Below are positions 1 to 9,359 of a stretch of DNA of 64,000 nucleotides, in pieces (position 1 is the stretch's first letter; each line of letters begins with the position of its first letter). This DNA is from Ensifer adhaerens (GTDB lineage: Bacteria > Pseudomonadota > Alphaproteobacteria > Rhizobiales > Rhizobiaceae), in the NCBI RefSeq assembly GCF_013283195.1, contig NZ_JABEKT010000002.1:1313862-1377861 (forward strand), given 5' to 3'. The notes below the pieces were generated by a model. It was given only the letters and a program-made list of their open reading frames with translations, was not told the origin of the DNA and ran no database searches. The position numbers and the translations under genes are program-made.

Positions 1-1
1 C

Positions 2-712
2 ACCTCATGCCAAAGCTCACTCAATTGCAGAAGGTGCGGAGAAATTCGCGCTTACGATCAAAAGCATTGGGGCCGATTCGGGGATGATTGGACCTGCGAT
101 TGTTGCTCACGCTCAAAACGATCGATATGCCGAAAATCCAACTCGGGGAAATGGACCGCTCGCATTCACGTCATACGAGACTGGAAGCTCGACGAACCAG
201 TCTCTGATCTAGACCTAAACGACGAATGCGGAACCTTTTATGTACTTAACCATGTGCCGGCATTCATATGCCAGGACTGCAGGAACGTTGTTTCTGAAAT
301 GCAACGTCGCGATGACGCACTGAGCGAGTATTCGGTGACATTGCCTGATATCCGCTCGGCAATCGTTGCGATCGCCGCGAACACTGTTCACGAAGTCGAT
401 TTCGATATCCTTATAGAAAGAGCCTATGAAAACCAGGGATTGGAAGAAGCAATCGACCACTATCACAAGCTCGAGGGCAACGCTCGCTATTATCTCGAAT
501 GCGCTAAACGGATTGCCAGATGGAAGCGCTGCTCGTTTGAACGGGCGCGCGACGAGCTAGTTAAAGAGCACGTAGAGATTATGGGCTGCTCGGCGGAAGA
601 GGCCGCAGACTTTATCGATTGGTATCTCTACAAAGGAAAGAGGTTTGAGGCGCTGAGAGAAATTGAGTTGGGGCCAAAATCAAATCGAGCAGGGTCTTTG
701 CAACCACTATAG
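2..712 (+). CDS. Cys-rich hypothetical protein, 5' end outside the window
   Basis: I do not recognise this protein. The frame is open from base 2 with no stop, so the gene very probably starts upstream of the window; an internal ATG at 254 is too late because coding-like sequence precedes it. The visible 236 codons begin with a cysteine-rich part (CxxC near codon 10, CDCC near codon 39, and a CQDC near codon 89), which suggests a zinc-ribbon-like segment. A charged, helical C-terminal half follows. No membrane segment or signal peptide is visible in the part seen. A DNA- or RNA-associated role would fit the cysteine pairs but is inference. The gene ends at a TAG, followed by about 290 bases without a recognisable gene. 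Confidence 0.5.
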   Translation, partial: TSCQSSLNCRRCGEIRAYDQKHWGRFGDDWTCDCCSRSKRSICRKSNSGKWTARIHVIRDWKLDEPVSDLDLNDECGTFYVLNHVPAFICQDCRNVVSEMQRRDDALSEYSVTLPDIRSAIVAIAANTVHEVDFDILIERAYENQGLEEAIDHYHKLEGNARYYLECAKRIARWKRCSFERARDELVKEHVEIMGCSAEEAADFIDWYLYKGKRFEALREIELGPKSNRAGSLQPL

Positions 713-999
713 AAATAGATCAAGTAAATAGGCAAGAGCGTTAGTGGAAGGATAGGCGCCGGGCTTATGCTTAATTCGTCGATTATCTCAATTGAAAGCT
801 CATCGCGCTTTGCGAGGATTCAAACGGCGGACGCACCCCGAATGCATGCCGTCGCGGTAGAGCGAGAGCATAAGTATTTAGAATTTCGTTCGGCAGTCCC
901 TTCATTCGCCCTTACCCCAAACCAGAAACTCAATTGATACAATGGTCGTCGCTCACACAACTCTGAATGTCAGGGGTGCTCCAAGACGACGCATGCCAT

Positions 1000-2139
1000 T
1001 TACAGAATCCCCCACGCCCGAAACCTCCCCCTGCCCGTCATCTCCCTGAGGCCGAGTTCCAAAACAATCCGCCGCGCCGCCTGCGGCGTCACCTCGAGCG
1101 TCTTCGCCACCATCTTCGCCGACACCAGGGGCCGCGCCATCACCAGCTCGACCAGCTCCGGCAGCTTTGAAGACGTCCGGCGTCCGCCCAGCTTTCGCCC
1201 GAACATCGTGCGCGCCAACGCCAGCCGGTCATGCTCTTTCAGACCGAGCTCGGCGGCCGCGATCAGGCCGTGAGCAATGGCTAACAACCGGGTCTCCCGA
1301 TCACGATGTCGGCGCCGATCGACCGGGATGGATTTCAGGCCAACGTTGATGGCGGCGAGATGGGTGCCAGTCGTGATGCCAGCCTGGCGCAGGATCGATG
1401 CGACCAGCAGCCGGCCGAGCCAGGGCGCGTGCTGGAGGACCGAAAGCTCGTTCCAGGCGTCGAGGGCGACGATCGCCTGAAGCACCGCCGGCAAATCGGT
1501 TGCCTGCCGCAACACACCGCGCCATTCCTCGAGCCTGGAATCCTCGTCCCAGTCGAGGTCATAGACCAGCGGATCTCTTTCCGCCGCGCTGGCGCGGCCC
1601 GGCCGTGTTGCGTTCTCGATCGCAGCCTCCGATCGGGCGAGCACCGCATCAATGGCCGCATAGTCGACTCCGGGGAGATTGGAGACGTCGTCGGGTTCGT
1701 CCCCCTCCCCCTCCCCTTCCGTATTGATCGCGACCGCGCGCCGGATGGCACCTGCTGTGTCGTCAGCGTCGACCAGTGTGATCTCAGCGGTTTTTCGCAG
1801 CGTGCGAACGCCGTCGGCCGACAATGCCCAGCCGGGCAGTTGGGCTGCGATGCGCCGGCGAGTTCGCAAGACGTCACGGGCGATTGTCAGCTCGTGGGTG
1901 GGTGTGCGAATATCTCTGATGTCGTCGTGGAGGATGAGGTCCTCGAGATGGACGAGTTCGCCGTCGATCCACAGAGAGGCGCAGGCGTCGGCAAAATGGG
2001 TGCGCTCGATCCATCCATGCCCGACCGGCGAACGGGCGATGCGCTCGTCCAGGCGCGTGAGGGCGAGACCGGCGTCGAATGCCGGCCGCATTAGAGCTGT
2101 CATGCTGATTTTTGCTAGATTGTAAGCCATTGAAATCAT
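1000..2139 (-). CDS. DUF1612/HTH plasmid protein (RHE_PE00001 family)
   Basis: A protein of about 379 residues resembling the RHE_PE00001-like family known from rhizobial plasmids (DUF1612 plus a C-terminal helix-turn-helix). The N-terminal part has the family-like stretch [14 protein letters not shown] and a [16 protein letters not shown] segment. The last 45 residues form a likely HTH ([16 protein letters not shown]). ATG codons at 2139 and 2130 are both possible starts; neither has a strong ribosome site. The family is typical of repABC replicons and often sits near replication genes, which fits the repC relics 2-4 kb away. The biochemical role is unknown; DNA binding is inferred from the HTH. 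Two inverted repeats lie between this gene and the divergent toxin-antitoxin genes and could control both. Confidence 0.75.
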   Translation of the reverse strand: MISMAYNLAKISMTALMRPAFDAGLALTRLDERIARSPVGHGWIERTHFADACASLWIDGELVHLEDLILHDDIRDIRTPTHELTIARDVLRTRRRIAAQLPGWALSADGVRTLRKTAEITLVDADDTAGAIRRAVAINTEGEGEGDEPDDVSNLPGVDYAAIDAVLARSEAAIENATRPGRASAAERDPLVYDLDWDEDSRLEEWRGVLRQATDLPAVLQAIVALDAWNELSVLQHAPWLGRLLVASILRQAGITTGTHLAAINVGLKSIPVDRRRHRDRETRLLAIAHGLIAAAELGLKEHDRLALARTMFGRKLGGRRTSSKLPELVELVMARPLVSAKMVAKTLEVTPQAARRIVLELGLREMTGRGRFRAWGIL

Positions 2140-2180
2140 GGTAACGCCACTTGGTATTATTGCTCGCTGAGGCTCTAACC

Positions 2181-2203
2181 ATCGATAAGTTTCAAGTATC
2201 GAT
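2181..2203. promoter_or_regulatory. Inverted repeat, candidate operator
   Basis: ATCGATA, a 9-base spacer, then TATCGAT: perfect 7-base arms in the divergent intergenic region between the DUF1612 gene and the antitoxin gene. Position and symmetry suit an operator for autoregulation by the antitoxin or the HTH protein; that is inference. Confidence 0.35.
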
Positions 2204-2210
2204 AGTGATG

Positions 2211-2228
2211 TGGTCCACTAGTTGACCA
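2211..2228. promoter_or_regulatory. Near-perfect 18-bp palindrome, candidate operator
   Basis: TGGTCCACTAGTTGACCA matches its own reverse complement at 16 of 18 positions with CTAG at the centre. It lies about 95 bases before the antitoxin start. Phd/VapB antitoxins usually repress their own operon by binding such palindromes, so this is a reasonable operator candidate. Confidence 0.35.
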
Positions 2229-2257
2229 ACTCATAAACGCGTCCTATCTTGGCGTAG

Positions 2258-2968
<711 letters not shown>

Positions 2969-2979
<11 letters not shown>

Positions 2980-4120
2980 TCATGATATAGAGCGGCGCGC
3001 GGTGGCACTCGACGCGCTCGATTCCATCCTGCCCTTCGACCGGCGTGACCAACTCGCTGCGCTCCTCACCGACGACGACGTCGCGACGCTCAAGCATCTG
3101 GCCAGCGAAGGCATGGGCGACAACACGCTTCGGGCGCTTGCCTCCGATCTCGGCTACCTCGAGGCCTGGTGCCAGCTTGCAACTGAAGATCCCCTCCCCT
3201 GGCCGGCGCCCGAAAGCCTGCTGCTAAAGTTCCTTGCGCACCACCTGTGGGACCCGGTCAAGCGCTCAGAGGATCCGAGCCATGGCATGCCGGCAGAGGT
3301 GGAAATCGGCCTTCGTTCCCTTCGCGTCCTGCGCGTTTACGGGCCCCACGCCCCAGGGACGGTTCGGCGCCGGCTGACGAGCTGGTCGATCCTCACTCGC
3401 TGGCGCGGCCTCACCGGCTCGTTTGACGGCCCTTCCCTCAAATCGGCACTGCGACTTGCTGTCCGCGCCAGTGCCCGCCCACGCCAACGCAAGAGCAGGC
3501 AAGCGGTGACCGGCGATATCCTGGCGAATCTGTTGCACGCCTGTGCCGGCGAACGGCTGGTCGATCTGCGCGACCGGGCGCTGCTTCTCGTGGCGTTCGC
3601 CTCCGGCGGGCGACGCCGATCGGAGATAGCAGGGTTACGAGTCGAAGATCTCCTCGAGGAAGACCCGGTCCGGACGGACCCGGCGAACCCGGACTCCCCT
3701 CCCCTCCCCTGCCTCTCGATCCGCCTTGGTCGCACTAAGACGACGGCGAGTGACAACGACGAACATGTGCTGCTGGTCGGCCGGCCGGTTATGGCGTTGA
3801 AGGGCTGGCTTGATGAGGCAGGTATCGGAAAAGGACCAATATTCCGGCGCATTGACCAGTGGGGGAATGTCGATCGGCGCGCGATGACACCGCAGTCCGT
3901 CAATCTAATCCTAAAAACCCGCTGCAAACAGGCTGGGCTGGATCCGACATTGTTCTCGGCGCATGGATTGCGGTCCGGCTACCTGACCGAGGCAGCCAAT
4001 CGCGGCATCCCCTTACCCGAGGCGATGCAGCAGTCGCTGCACAAATCGGTGACCCAGGCGGCGAGCTATTACAACAACGCGGAACGCAAGAATGGACGAG
4101 CGGCGCGACTGATCGTCTAG
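2969..4120 (+). CDS. Tyrosine recombinase/integrase
   Basis: A site-specific recombinase of about 383 residues. I chose the ATG at 2969, which overlaps the end of vapC; an upstream ATG at 2855 would lie wholly inside vapC. The N-terminal part resembles a SAM-like core-binding domain. The catalytic domain shows Arg in SGGRRRSEIAGL, Lys in RLGRTKTT, His-x-x-Arg in SAHGLRSGYLTEA, a late His in QSLHKS, and the nucleophile candidate Tyr in ASYYNN near the C-terminus. It could act in plasmid multimer resolution or integration. Overlap with the toxin-antitoxin pair suggests coexpression. No att site was identified. Confidence 0.85.
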
Positions 4121-4394
4121 GAGGAACTCGGGGTGAGCGCTGCAACATTGCTAGCGATCGCGCCCGATAAAATCCACGGCAGGGCTCTGCGACACTAAGC
4201 TCCTTGTGGATCGAAGGCAGCAGACTGTGCCGATGAAGTCGCAATTCATCGACAGGTTTCGGCAACATCTCGTCGGCAGCGACATAACGGCAGGTGTCTT
4301 TCCTGGATGAGATGCACGTTGATCCGGCGATCGCCATGGATTTACCACGGAAGTTCTCGGCCCTTGCGGGCTATCCCCTTCCCTTGGCGCGGGC

Positions 4395-4604
4395 GGATTG
4401 ATGTGCGCTGCCTTTTCGAGAATGCATGCCATCACGGCGGCCGACAAAGGTAGCGCCAGCTCTCGACCGCACCTTTCGGGCCGTAATCGCGGATCTCCGG
4501 GCAGGCCTGCAGCACCATACCCAAAGGAAGTGTCTCTATCGGCTCCCGCATCGGCCTGATTCAAGGCTCGGCTTCGCCCCCTGCTCTATTCGAGAGCTAG
4601 GTTC
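4395..4604 (-). pseudogene. repC: Decayed repC 3' fragment, copy 1
   Basis: Read on the minus strand, this segment encodes broken pieces of a RepC replication initiator: LPLGMVLQACPEIRDYGPKG, then VESWR, then in another frame SAAVMACILEKAAHIN. Compared with copy 2 (5985-6305) the part encoding roughly VVRSMLGVSPSAYEEACGI plus flanks is missing. The junction falls at a GCCGCCGT repeat that brackets the missing part in copy 2, indicating deletion by short-repeat recombination. Frameshift and deletion make it non-functional. It abuts the 3' end of serA. Confidence 0.75.
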
Positions 4605-5843
4605 TCAGTAGACTAATCGCGTTCGTATCGTTCCAGGAATTTCGCGTAGGGCCTGAAGAATCTCGTCGGCATCTGCGGAAATTCCTTCGGCCTCGACCAC
4701 CACATAGCCCGTGTCGCCATGCGTCTGAAGGAACTCAGCGACGATGTTCAGCCCGCGCGACGAGAAGATCTCGTTGAGCTGGATGAGCATTCCGGGGCGG
4801 TTTTCATGCACGTGAATGAAACGCGTGCCGTTCGGGCGCTCGGGCAGTTGTACTTGCGGAAAGTTGACGGCGCCCATCGTTGAGCCGATGTCGGAATACT
4901 CGACCAGCTTCCTTGAAACCTCCCCGCCGATGCGCTCTTGGGCTTCCTCAGTGGAGCCGCCGATATGCGGCGTCAGAATGACATTGCTCAAGCCTTGCAA
5001 CGGTGTCTCAAAACGCTCGTTGTTCGATGCCGGCTCCTTGGGGAACACGTCTACGGCGGCACCCGCCAGATGCCCGTCTTTCAGGACTTTCGCAAGCGCA
5101 TCGAGATCGACCACCGTGCCGCGAGAATTGTTGATGAAGATGGCGCCCTTCTTCATGCGGCGCAGTTCGGTTTCGGTGATCATGTTATGCGTCGAGGGTG
5201 CTTCGGGAACGTGCATCGTCACATAGTCAGAGATTTCGAGAAGGTCACCGAGCGAAGCCATCGACTCCGAATTGCCCCGGCGCAGCCGATCGGAAAGATC
5301 GAAGTAGCGCACGACCATGCCCATGCTTTCGGCAAGCGCGCTGAGCTGCGATCCGATATTTCCGTAACCGACAATGCCGAGCGTTTTGCCGCGGACCTCC
5401 CTGCTGCCGACAGCGGACTTCTCCCACCCACCTCGATGCGCGGAAGCCGAGCGCGGAAAGATCTGCCGTGTCAGCATGATAATCTCGCCGATCACAAGCT
5501 CGGCCACCGATCGCGTGTTTGAATAAGGTGCATTGAACACCGGAATGCCGCGCCGCCGCGCTGCATCCAGATCGACTTGGTTCGTACCGACGGAGAAACA
5601 GCCAACGGCGATCAATTTCTTTGCGGATTCGAGAATCTCGTCCGTCAGCTGCGTGCGGGAACGAATGCCGATGATATGAGCGTCGGCGATGTGGCTCCTA
5701 AGATCCCTGTCGTCGAGCGCCTTCGGTAAAAGAATGAGGTTGGTGTAGCCGGACGAAGAAAAGTAGTCCACGGCGGTCTGGCTAATGCCTTCCAGCAGAA
5801 GCACGGAAATTCGGTCGCGTGGGAGAGAAAGTTGGCGGGTCAT
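4605..5843 (-). CDS. serA: D-3-phosphoglycerate dehydrogenase SerA
   Basis: A 412-residue NAD-dependent dehydrogenase, the first step of serine biosynthesis (3-phosphoglycerate to 3-phosphohydroxypyruvate), cytoplasmic. Length and order match the E. coli-type enzyme: catalytic/substrate domain, Rossmann motif TLGIVGYGNIGSQ near residue 156, active-site Arg in INNSRGTVVDL, catalytic His in ILTPHIGGSTEEA, and a C-terminal ACT domain (about 335-412) that binds serine for feedback inhibition. The ATG at 5843 begins MTRQLSLPRD. It is probably a plasmid-borne extra copy. Decayed repC fragments lie on both sides in the same orientation, suggesting duplication or replicon fusion brought it here. Confidence 0.92.
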   Translation of the reverse strand: MTRQLSLPRDRISVLLLEGISQTAVDYFSSSGYTNLILLPKALDDRDLRSHIADAHIIGIRSRTQLTDEILESAKKLIAVGCFSVGTNQVDLDAARRRGIPVFNAPYSNTRSVAELVIGEIIMLTRQIFPRSASAHRGGWEKSAVGSREVRGKTLGIVGYGNIGSQLSALAESMGMVVRYFDLSDRLRRGNSESMASLGDLLEISDYVTMHVPEAPSTHNMITETELRRMKKGAIFINNSRGTVVDLDALAKVLKDGHLAGAAVDVFPKEPASNNERFETPLQGLSNVILTPHIGGSTEEAQERIGGEVSRKLVEYSDIGSTMGAVNFPQVQLPERPNGTRFIHVHENRPGMLIQLNEIFSSRGLNIVAEFLQTHGDTGYVVVEAEGISADADEILQALREIPGTIRTRLVY

Positions 5844-5984
5844 AAATATCGCTCCGATTTCCGGAAGGCCGATGTGGCTTCGGCGCCTATGAAGATTTAA
5901 GCGGCTGGTCAGGCTAATATCAACACACTGATACCGCGAACAAATCTCGAGGTACCGCGGTTTTCAATGCTTCGTACCCAAAGG

Positions 5985-6305
5985 GCAAGAGCCCGCGCTC
6001 GGCTTTTCGCGTAAAATCGCTCAGATAGCCTCCGGCAGAATTGATGTGCCCTGCCCTTTCGAGGATACACGCCATGACGGCGGCCGCATTCTCGGCCCCA
6101 AGGATTCCGCAGGCTTCCTCATAGGCGCTCGGACTGACCCCGAGCATCGATCGAACCACGACGGCGGCAGACAAAAGATCGTGCCAGCTCTCGACCGCAC
6201 CGTTCGGGCCGTAATCGCGGAACTCCGGAAACGTCTTTATCGGCTACCGCATCGGCCTGATTTCAGGGCTCGGCTTCGCGCCCTGCGCTCCGGACTACAG
6301 AACCG
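5985..6305 (-). pseudogene. repC: Decayed repC 3' fragment, copy 2
   Basis: The minus strand encodes a recognisable RepC C-terminal region: EFRDYGPNGAVESW, then AAVVVRSMLGVSPSAYEEAC, then NAAAVMACILERAGHINSAG and YLSDFTRKAERG. After this the RepC match ends and the reading frame runs into unrelated residues. The upstream part carries a stop and lacks about 20 bases present in copy 1. RepC is the replication initiator of alphaproteobacterial repABC plasmids; only this fragment remains, so it is not functional. With copy 1 it forms direct repeats around serA. Confidence 0.8.
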
Positions 6306-6467
6306 AGGGTCTTTCTGGAAGTGTTGTCGTAGCGCGCAGCCACCGAGCAAGCGATTTAGACCTCAGATCTACAACTCCGCTCGCCAGCATCGTGATTGGA
6401 CAGAGCGCGGGACGAGGAACAGGCTGATTGAGCTGGCATTCGCAGCACCATTTGATTGGAGGCGACA

Positions 6468-6905
6468 ATGAAGCACCATACATTAGAGCAGATGCAGAAC
6501 ATCGCGCAGATAGAGCCCTTCTTCCACCTGCATGGGATGTCGCGCCGTCAGCGACTTGAGCGCTGGACCGAGCTCCTTGAGGAAATACGGCATAGGCACC
6601 TCGACACGCTTCACGAGACAGAGTTCCAATCCAGCGAGGAGCGAAATGCACTGCGCTGCGACTATTCTCCGATAACTGTCGCATTCCGCGATCCCGTTCT
6701 CCATTCGGCCGGTATGAAGAACGATACCTATGGCGAAGCGATACGGTTTTTCGAGATCTCTGACGAAGAGTTACATGACGTTGTTTGCTATTGCCGCTTC
6801 GGAACCACCGTGAGTGCGGCGGCAGCGGCTCGCCAAGTCCGCGTCCTGCTGTCCGACAAGCCCATGGGCTTTTGGTCTTCACTGCGGGCATTGTTCATTG
6901 GTTAG
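6468..6905 (+). CDS. Hypothetical protein, 145 residues
   Basis: An unrecognised soluble protein. The ATG at 6468 is preceded by GGAGG at 6458-6462 with good spacing, so this start is preferred over the TTG at 6456. The sequence is helical and charged at the N-terminus (LEQMQNIAQIEPFFHLHGMS, RRQRLERWTELLEEI) and ends with a cysteine-containing motif (DVVCYCRFGTTVSAAAAARQ) and a hydrophobic tail. A decayed copy of that motif occurs at about 32081-32135, so the family is repeated on this replicon. No function can be assigned. Confidence 0.65.
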   Translation: MKHHTLEQMQNIAQIEPFFHLHGMSRRQRLERWTELLEEIRHRHLDTLHETEFQSSEERNALRCDYSPITVAFRDPVLHSAGMKNDTYGEAIRFFEISDEELHDVVCYCRFGTTVSAAAAARQVRVLLSDKPMGFWSSLRALFIG

Positions 6906-7160
6906 ATCGGCGACGTGCCACCCAACTCGACTGCAATCATGGGGCGCCTAGATAGCGGTCAGCGCGGAAGGGCTATTTGCATCCCTCGCGTAAATCGGCG
7001 TTCCCAATAACCTGTCGTCTAGCAGGCGCCCCATCTGCTTCTGCTGAGGGAAACTATCACGTACGAGCCGTCTTCAACCTCTTGATGGGGTAACGGAACC
7101 CTGACAGCTGTCAGGTTTTTCGTGAGGCGAATACGATATTAAGCCGGGCTTGCGGCATAC

Positions 7161-7340
7161 ATGACCGATCCGGGCCTTTCACCGCCGCCCGCCGGCCGAG
7201 CCGCCGCGATTGAGACGATCTTGCGTGACTGGCTTGTTGCGCATCGGCACATGGCCGACGTCCCGGAGCTCACTCCGGTTCGGTTGGATTCCAAGGGCGT
7301 GAATCGAGAAGAGGTGCAGTACCCGGGTTTTATCGGATAG
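7161..7340 (+). CDS. Possible small protein, 59 residues
   Basis: An ATG-to-TAG frame encoding 59 residues with non-random composition (ETILRDWLVAHRHMADVPEL, then TPVRLDSKGVNREE). I do not recognise it. There is no convincing ribosome site, and the surrounding sequence is decayed, so it may be the 3' remnant of a longer gene; the frame is open only from 7143. Confidence 0.25.
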   Translation: MTDPGLSPPPAGRAAAIETILRDWLVAHRHMADVPELTPVRLDSKGVNREEVQYPGFIG

Positions 7341-7456
7341 CATCCGTGACGCATGTCGGCTCCTGTCGGCCAAAAGTCAGGAATCGAGCCGAGTCCCCGG
7401 CAAGCCGCTCCGCTCCTTCGAGGGTCCAGGTCGCTATGAAGGGTGGTCTCATCCCC

Positions 7457-7606
7457 TCACCTTCCCGGCGGTAGCGACCGGGCAATGTCGATGATGTCGT
7501 CCCGTGATGCGGTTGGGTCCTCCATATTCCAGGCTACCCCAAACCCGATCTTCAGATCGACACCGCGCACGGGTCTGAAGGGCCGCAGCCGATCCTACAT
7601 ACGTGG
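7457..7606 (-). pseudogene. LysR-type regulator C-terminal relic (copy A)
   Basis: The minus strand reads VRGVDLKIGFGVAWNMEDPT followed by ASRDDIIDIARSLPPGR and a stop. This matches the end of the better-preserved LysR relic at 26467-27062 (VRGVDFRIGLGVAWSKDDPT, RDDIIDIARSL). Upstream in the same frame a TAG appears and similarity fades, so only about 45 codons remain. Confidence 0.6.
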
Positions 7607-7893
7607 CCTCGCGGTCGTACCGCGGCATGCGCTCACGCGGCTGTCACTGACCTTAGCAATCGGCCGCGAAACTGCGGCTGCACAGTCCGCGGAGGTCGTT
7701 GCCACATAAATTGCACCTGCGACAGAGCATCTCGACATGCCGGTACACTTTTCTAGCAAGGCATCCGGCACGCGCCACGATATCTCGTCGAGCACGAATA
7801 AAACTATTTCAAGGGCGACAGCCAACAGGGATGGACTAGAGCGTACGCAATGTTACGTTGCGAAAGCAGATCACACAGGATTAGGGCAGCACC

Positions 7894-8006
7894 ATGAAAC
7901 ATGCTCCCATTCTTATCTGCTTGATGCAACGGTCCTGCCGGGATGCAGCACCACGGAACGAGGTGCGGTCATCGGAAACGTCGCTGGACAGCCTGGACGG
8001 GGCTAA
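7894..8006 (+). pseudogene. Frameshifted small lipoprotein relic
   Basis: ATG at 7894 encodes MKHAPILICL, a lipoprotein-like signal start. After a frame change the sequence reads VLPGCSTTERGAVIGNVAG, resembling the lipobox and glycine-zipper start of small outer-membrane lipoproteins. The two halves are in different frames and the second ends early, so this is read as a decayed gene. Confidence 0.4.
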
Positions 8007-8204
8007 ATAGGCACCGGCCCCCGCTGACAAGCTGGTGAACACGACCCGTTTGCTGGAACGCGCGATCATTGTCGAGCACCCCAATTTTTTGTCGTGCATG
8101 TTCAGGTTGACGGCCGATCCGCAGAGCGCATTCCTCAGTATTTACTTCGGCAGGCCGGGTCCGGTCAGCCGTGCCGGCGTACCCACTTTTTGCTGGAGTT
8201 CCCC

Positions 8205-9359
8205 ATGAACCGTACAGCTTGTATCACCCGCGTCTGCTGCGCAATCCTTCTCGGTGTCTCCAGCCTCGTGCCTGCTGAACTGGCGGCGCAAACGGTGGCC
8301 ACTGTCGGTGCAGCGAAGGTTCGCGTAGACGACGTCTCTCCGAGGTACGAGTTCGTCGGTCGGGTCGAAGCCATGGAGGCTGTTGATGTTCGCTCCCGCA
8401 TCGATGGGTTTATCGACAAACGGTTGTTCGACGAAGGTACCGTCGTTGAGGCTGGCCAACCCCTCTTCCTCATCGACCCACGCGATCTGGAAATCGCGTT
8501 GACCGTCACGCAGGCCCAACTGGCCAGCGCGAAAGCCACCCAGACAGATGCCGCACGTCGCTTCCAACGCAACCGCGCCTTGAACCAAACGGTGTCACGC
8601 GCGACGCTGGAGGAAAGCGAGACGGCCCTCGATACGGCTGACGCGGCCGTTCTATCCGCCGAGGCCAGGGTGAGCCAGGCGAAACTCAATCTCAGCTACA
8701 GCAAGATATCTTCCCCCATGAAGGGCCGCATCAGTGCGGCATCGCTATCCGCAGGCAGCTTCGTAAACGCCAGTTCCCCGGCGCTGGCCAGGATCGTCCA
8801 GATGGACCCAGTGCGGGTTGTTTTTTCCGTTAGCGATCGGACGGTGTTGGACTTGCGCGTAGCGGCAGGAAAGATCAGCAAGGAGGAACTTGCCCAACGC
8901 TTCCAGCTTTCGCTGCGCCTTTCGAACGGGCAGCAATACAAGCAAGGGGGGAAGATTGAGTTCTTCGGCAATGAAGTCGACGAGCGGACTGGTACGCTTG
9001 CCGTGCGTGCACAGTTCGCCAACCCCGACCTTCTGCTCGTACCGGGTCAGTTCGTGACGGTGGTGATCGCCGGGGACGAGAGGAAGATGCGCCCGGTCGT
9101 TCCCCTCGGCGCGGTGCATCAGGACCGTGAAGGCAAATATGTCCTCCTTGTCGGCGACGACGGGAAGGCTGTCCTGCGTCGCATCATGGTCTCCGAACAG
9201 GCGGGCGGCAACTGGATCGTCGACAGCGGTCTTGAAGGCGAGGAGATGCTGATCGTTGAAGGGCTGGCAAACATTGCCGACGGATCGGCCATCAAAGTAC
9301 TTCCCGTGTCTGACGATAGCGCCGATAGGTCCGCTTCCCAATCGGGTGCCTCACAATGA
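8205..9359 (+). CDS. RND efflux periplasmic adaptor subunit
   Basis: A 384-residue membrane-fusion (adaptor) protein of a tripartite RND pump, bridging the inner-membrane pump and an outer-membrane channel. It has a Sec signal peptide ending near AELAAQ, a lipoyl/barrel-sandwich segment ([17 protein letters not shown] with [13 protein letters not shown]), a helical hairpin (residues about 95-160), and beta-barrel segments ending [10 protein letters not shown] and VPLGAVHQD. The ATG at 8205 follows GGAG in TGGAGTTCCCC; earlier in-frame starts lack the signal-peptide context. Its TGA overlaps the ATG of the pump gene (ATGA), so the two are coupled. No TolC-like channel gene is nearby, so it probably uses a channel encoded elsewhere. 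Confidence 0.9.
   Translation: MNRTACITRVCCAILLGVSSLVPAELAAQTVATVGAAKVRVDDVSPRYEFVGRVEAMEAVDVRSRIDGFIDKRLFDEGTVVEAGQPLFLIDPRDLEIALTVTQAQLASAKATQTDAARRFQRNRALNQTVSRATLEESETALDTADAAVLSAEARVSQAKLNLSYSKISSPMKGRISAASLSAGSFVNASSPALARIVQMDPVRVVFSVSDRTVLDLRVAAGKISKEELAQRFQLSLRLSNGQQYKQGGKIEFFGNEVDERTGTLAVRAQFANPDLLLVPGQFVTVVIAGDERKMRPVVPLGAVHQDREGKYVLLVGDDGKAVLRRIMVSEQAGGNWIVDSGLEGEEMLIVEGLANIADGSAIKVLPVSDDSADRSASQSGASQ

Larger units (their letters stand above)
6906..8204. other. Gene-poor stretch with relics
   Basis: About 1.3 kb without an intact recognisable gene. It contains a possible small ORF (7161-7340), a LysR C-terminal relic on the minus strand (7457-7606) and a frameshifted lipoprotein relic (7894-8006), described separately. 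The last 200 bases should hold the promoter of the RND efflux operon; no clear operator or adjacent regulator gene was found. Confidence 0.55.

Noticed and set aside
1306-2094. A 262-codon plus-strand frame opposite the DUF1612 gene
   Set aside because: Antisense shadow; the minus-strand product matches a known plasmid family.
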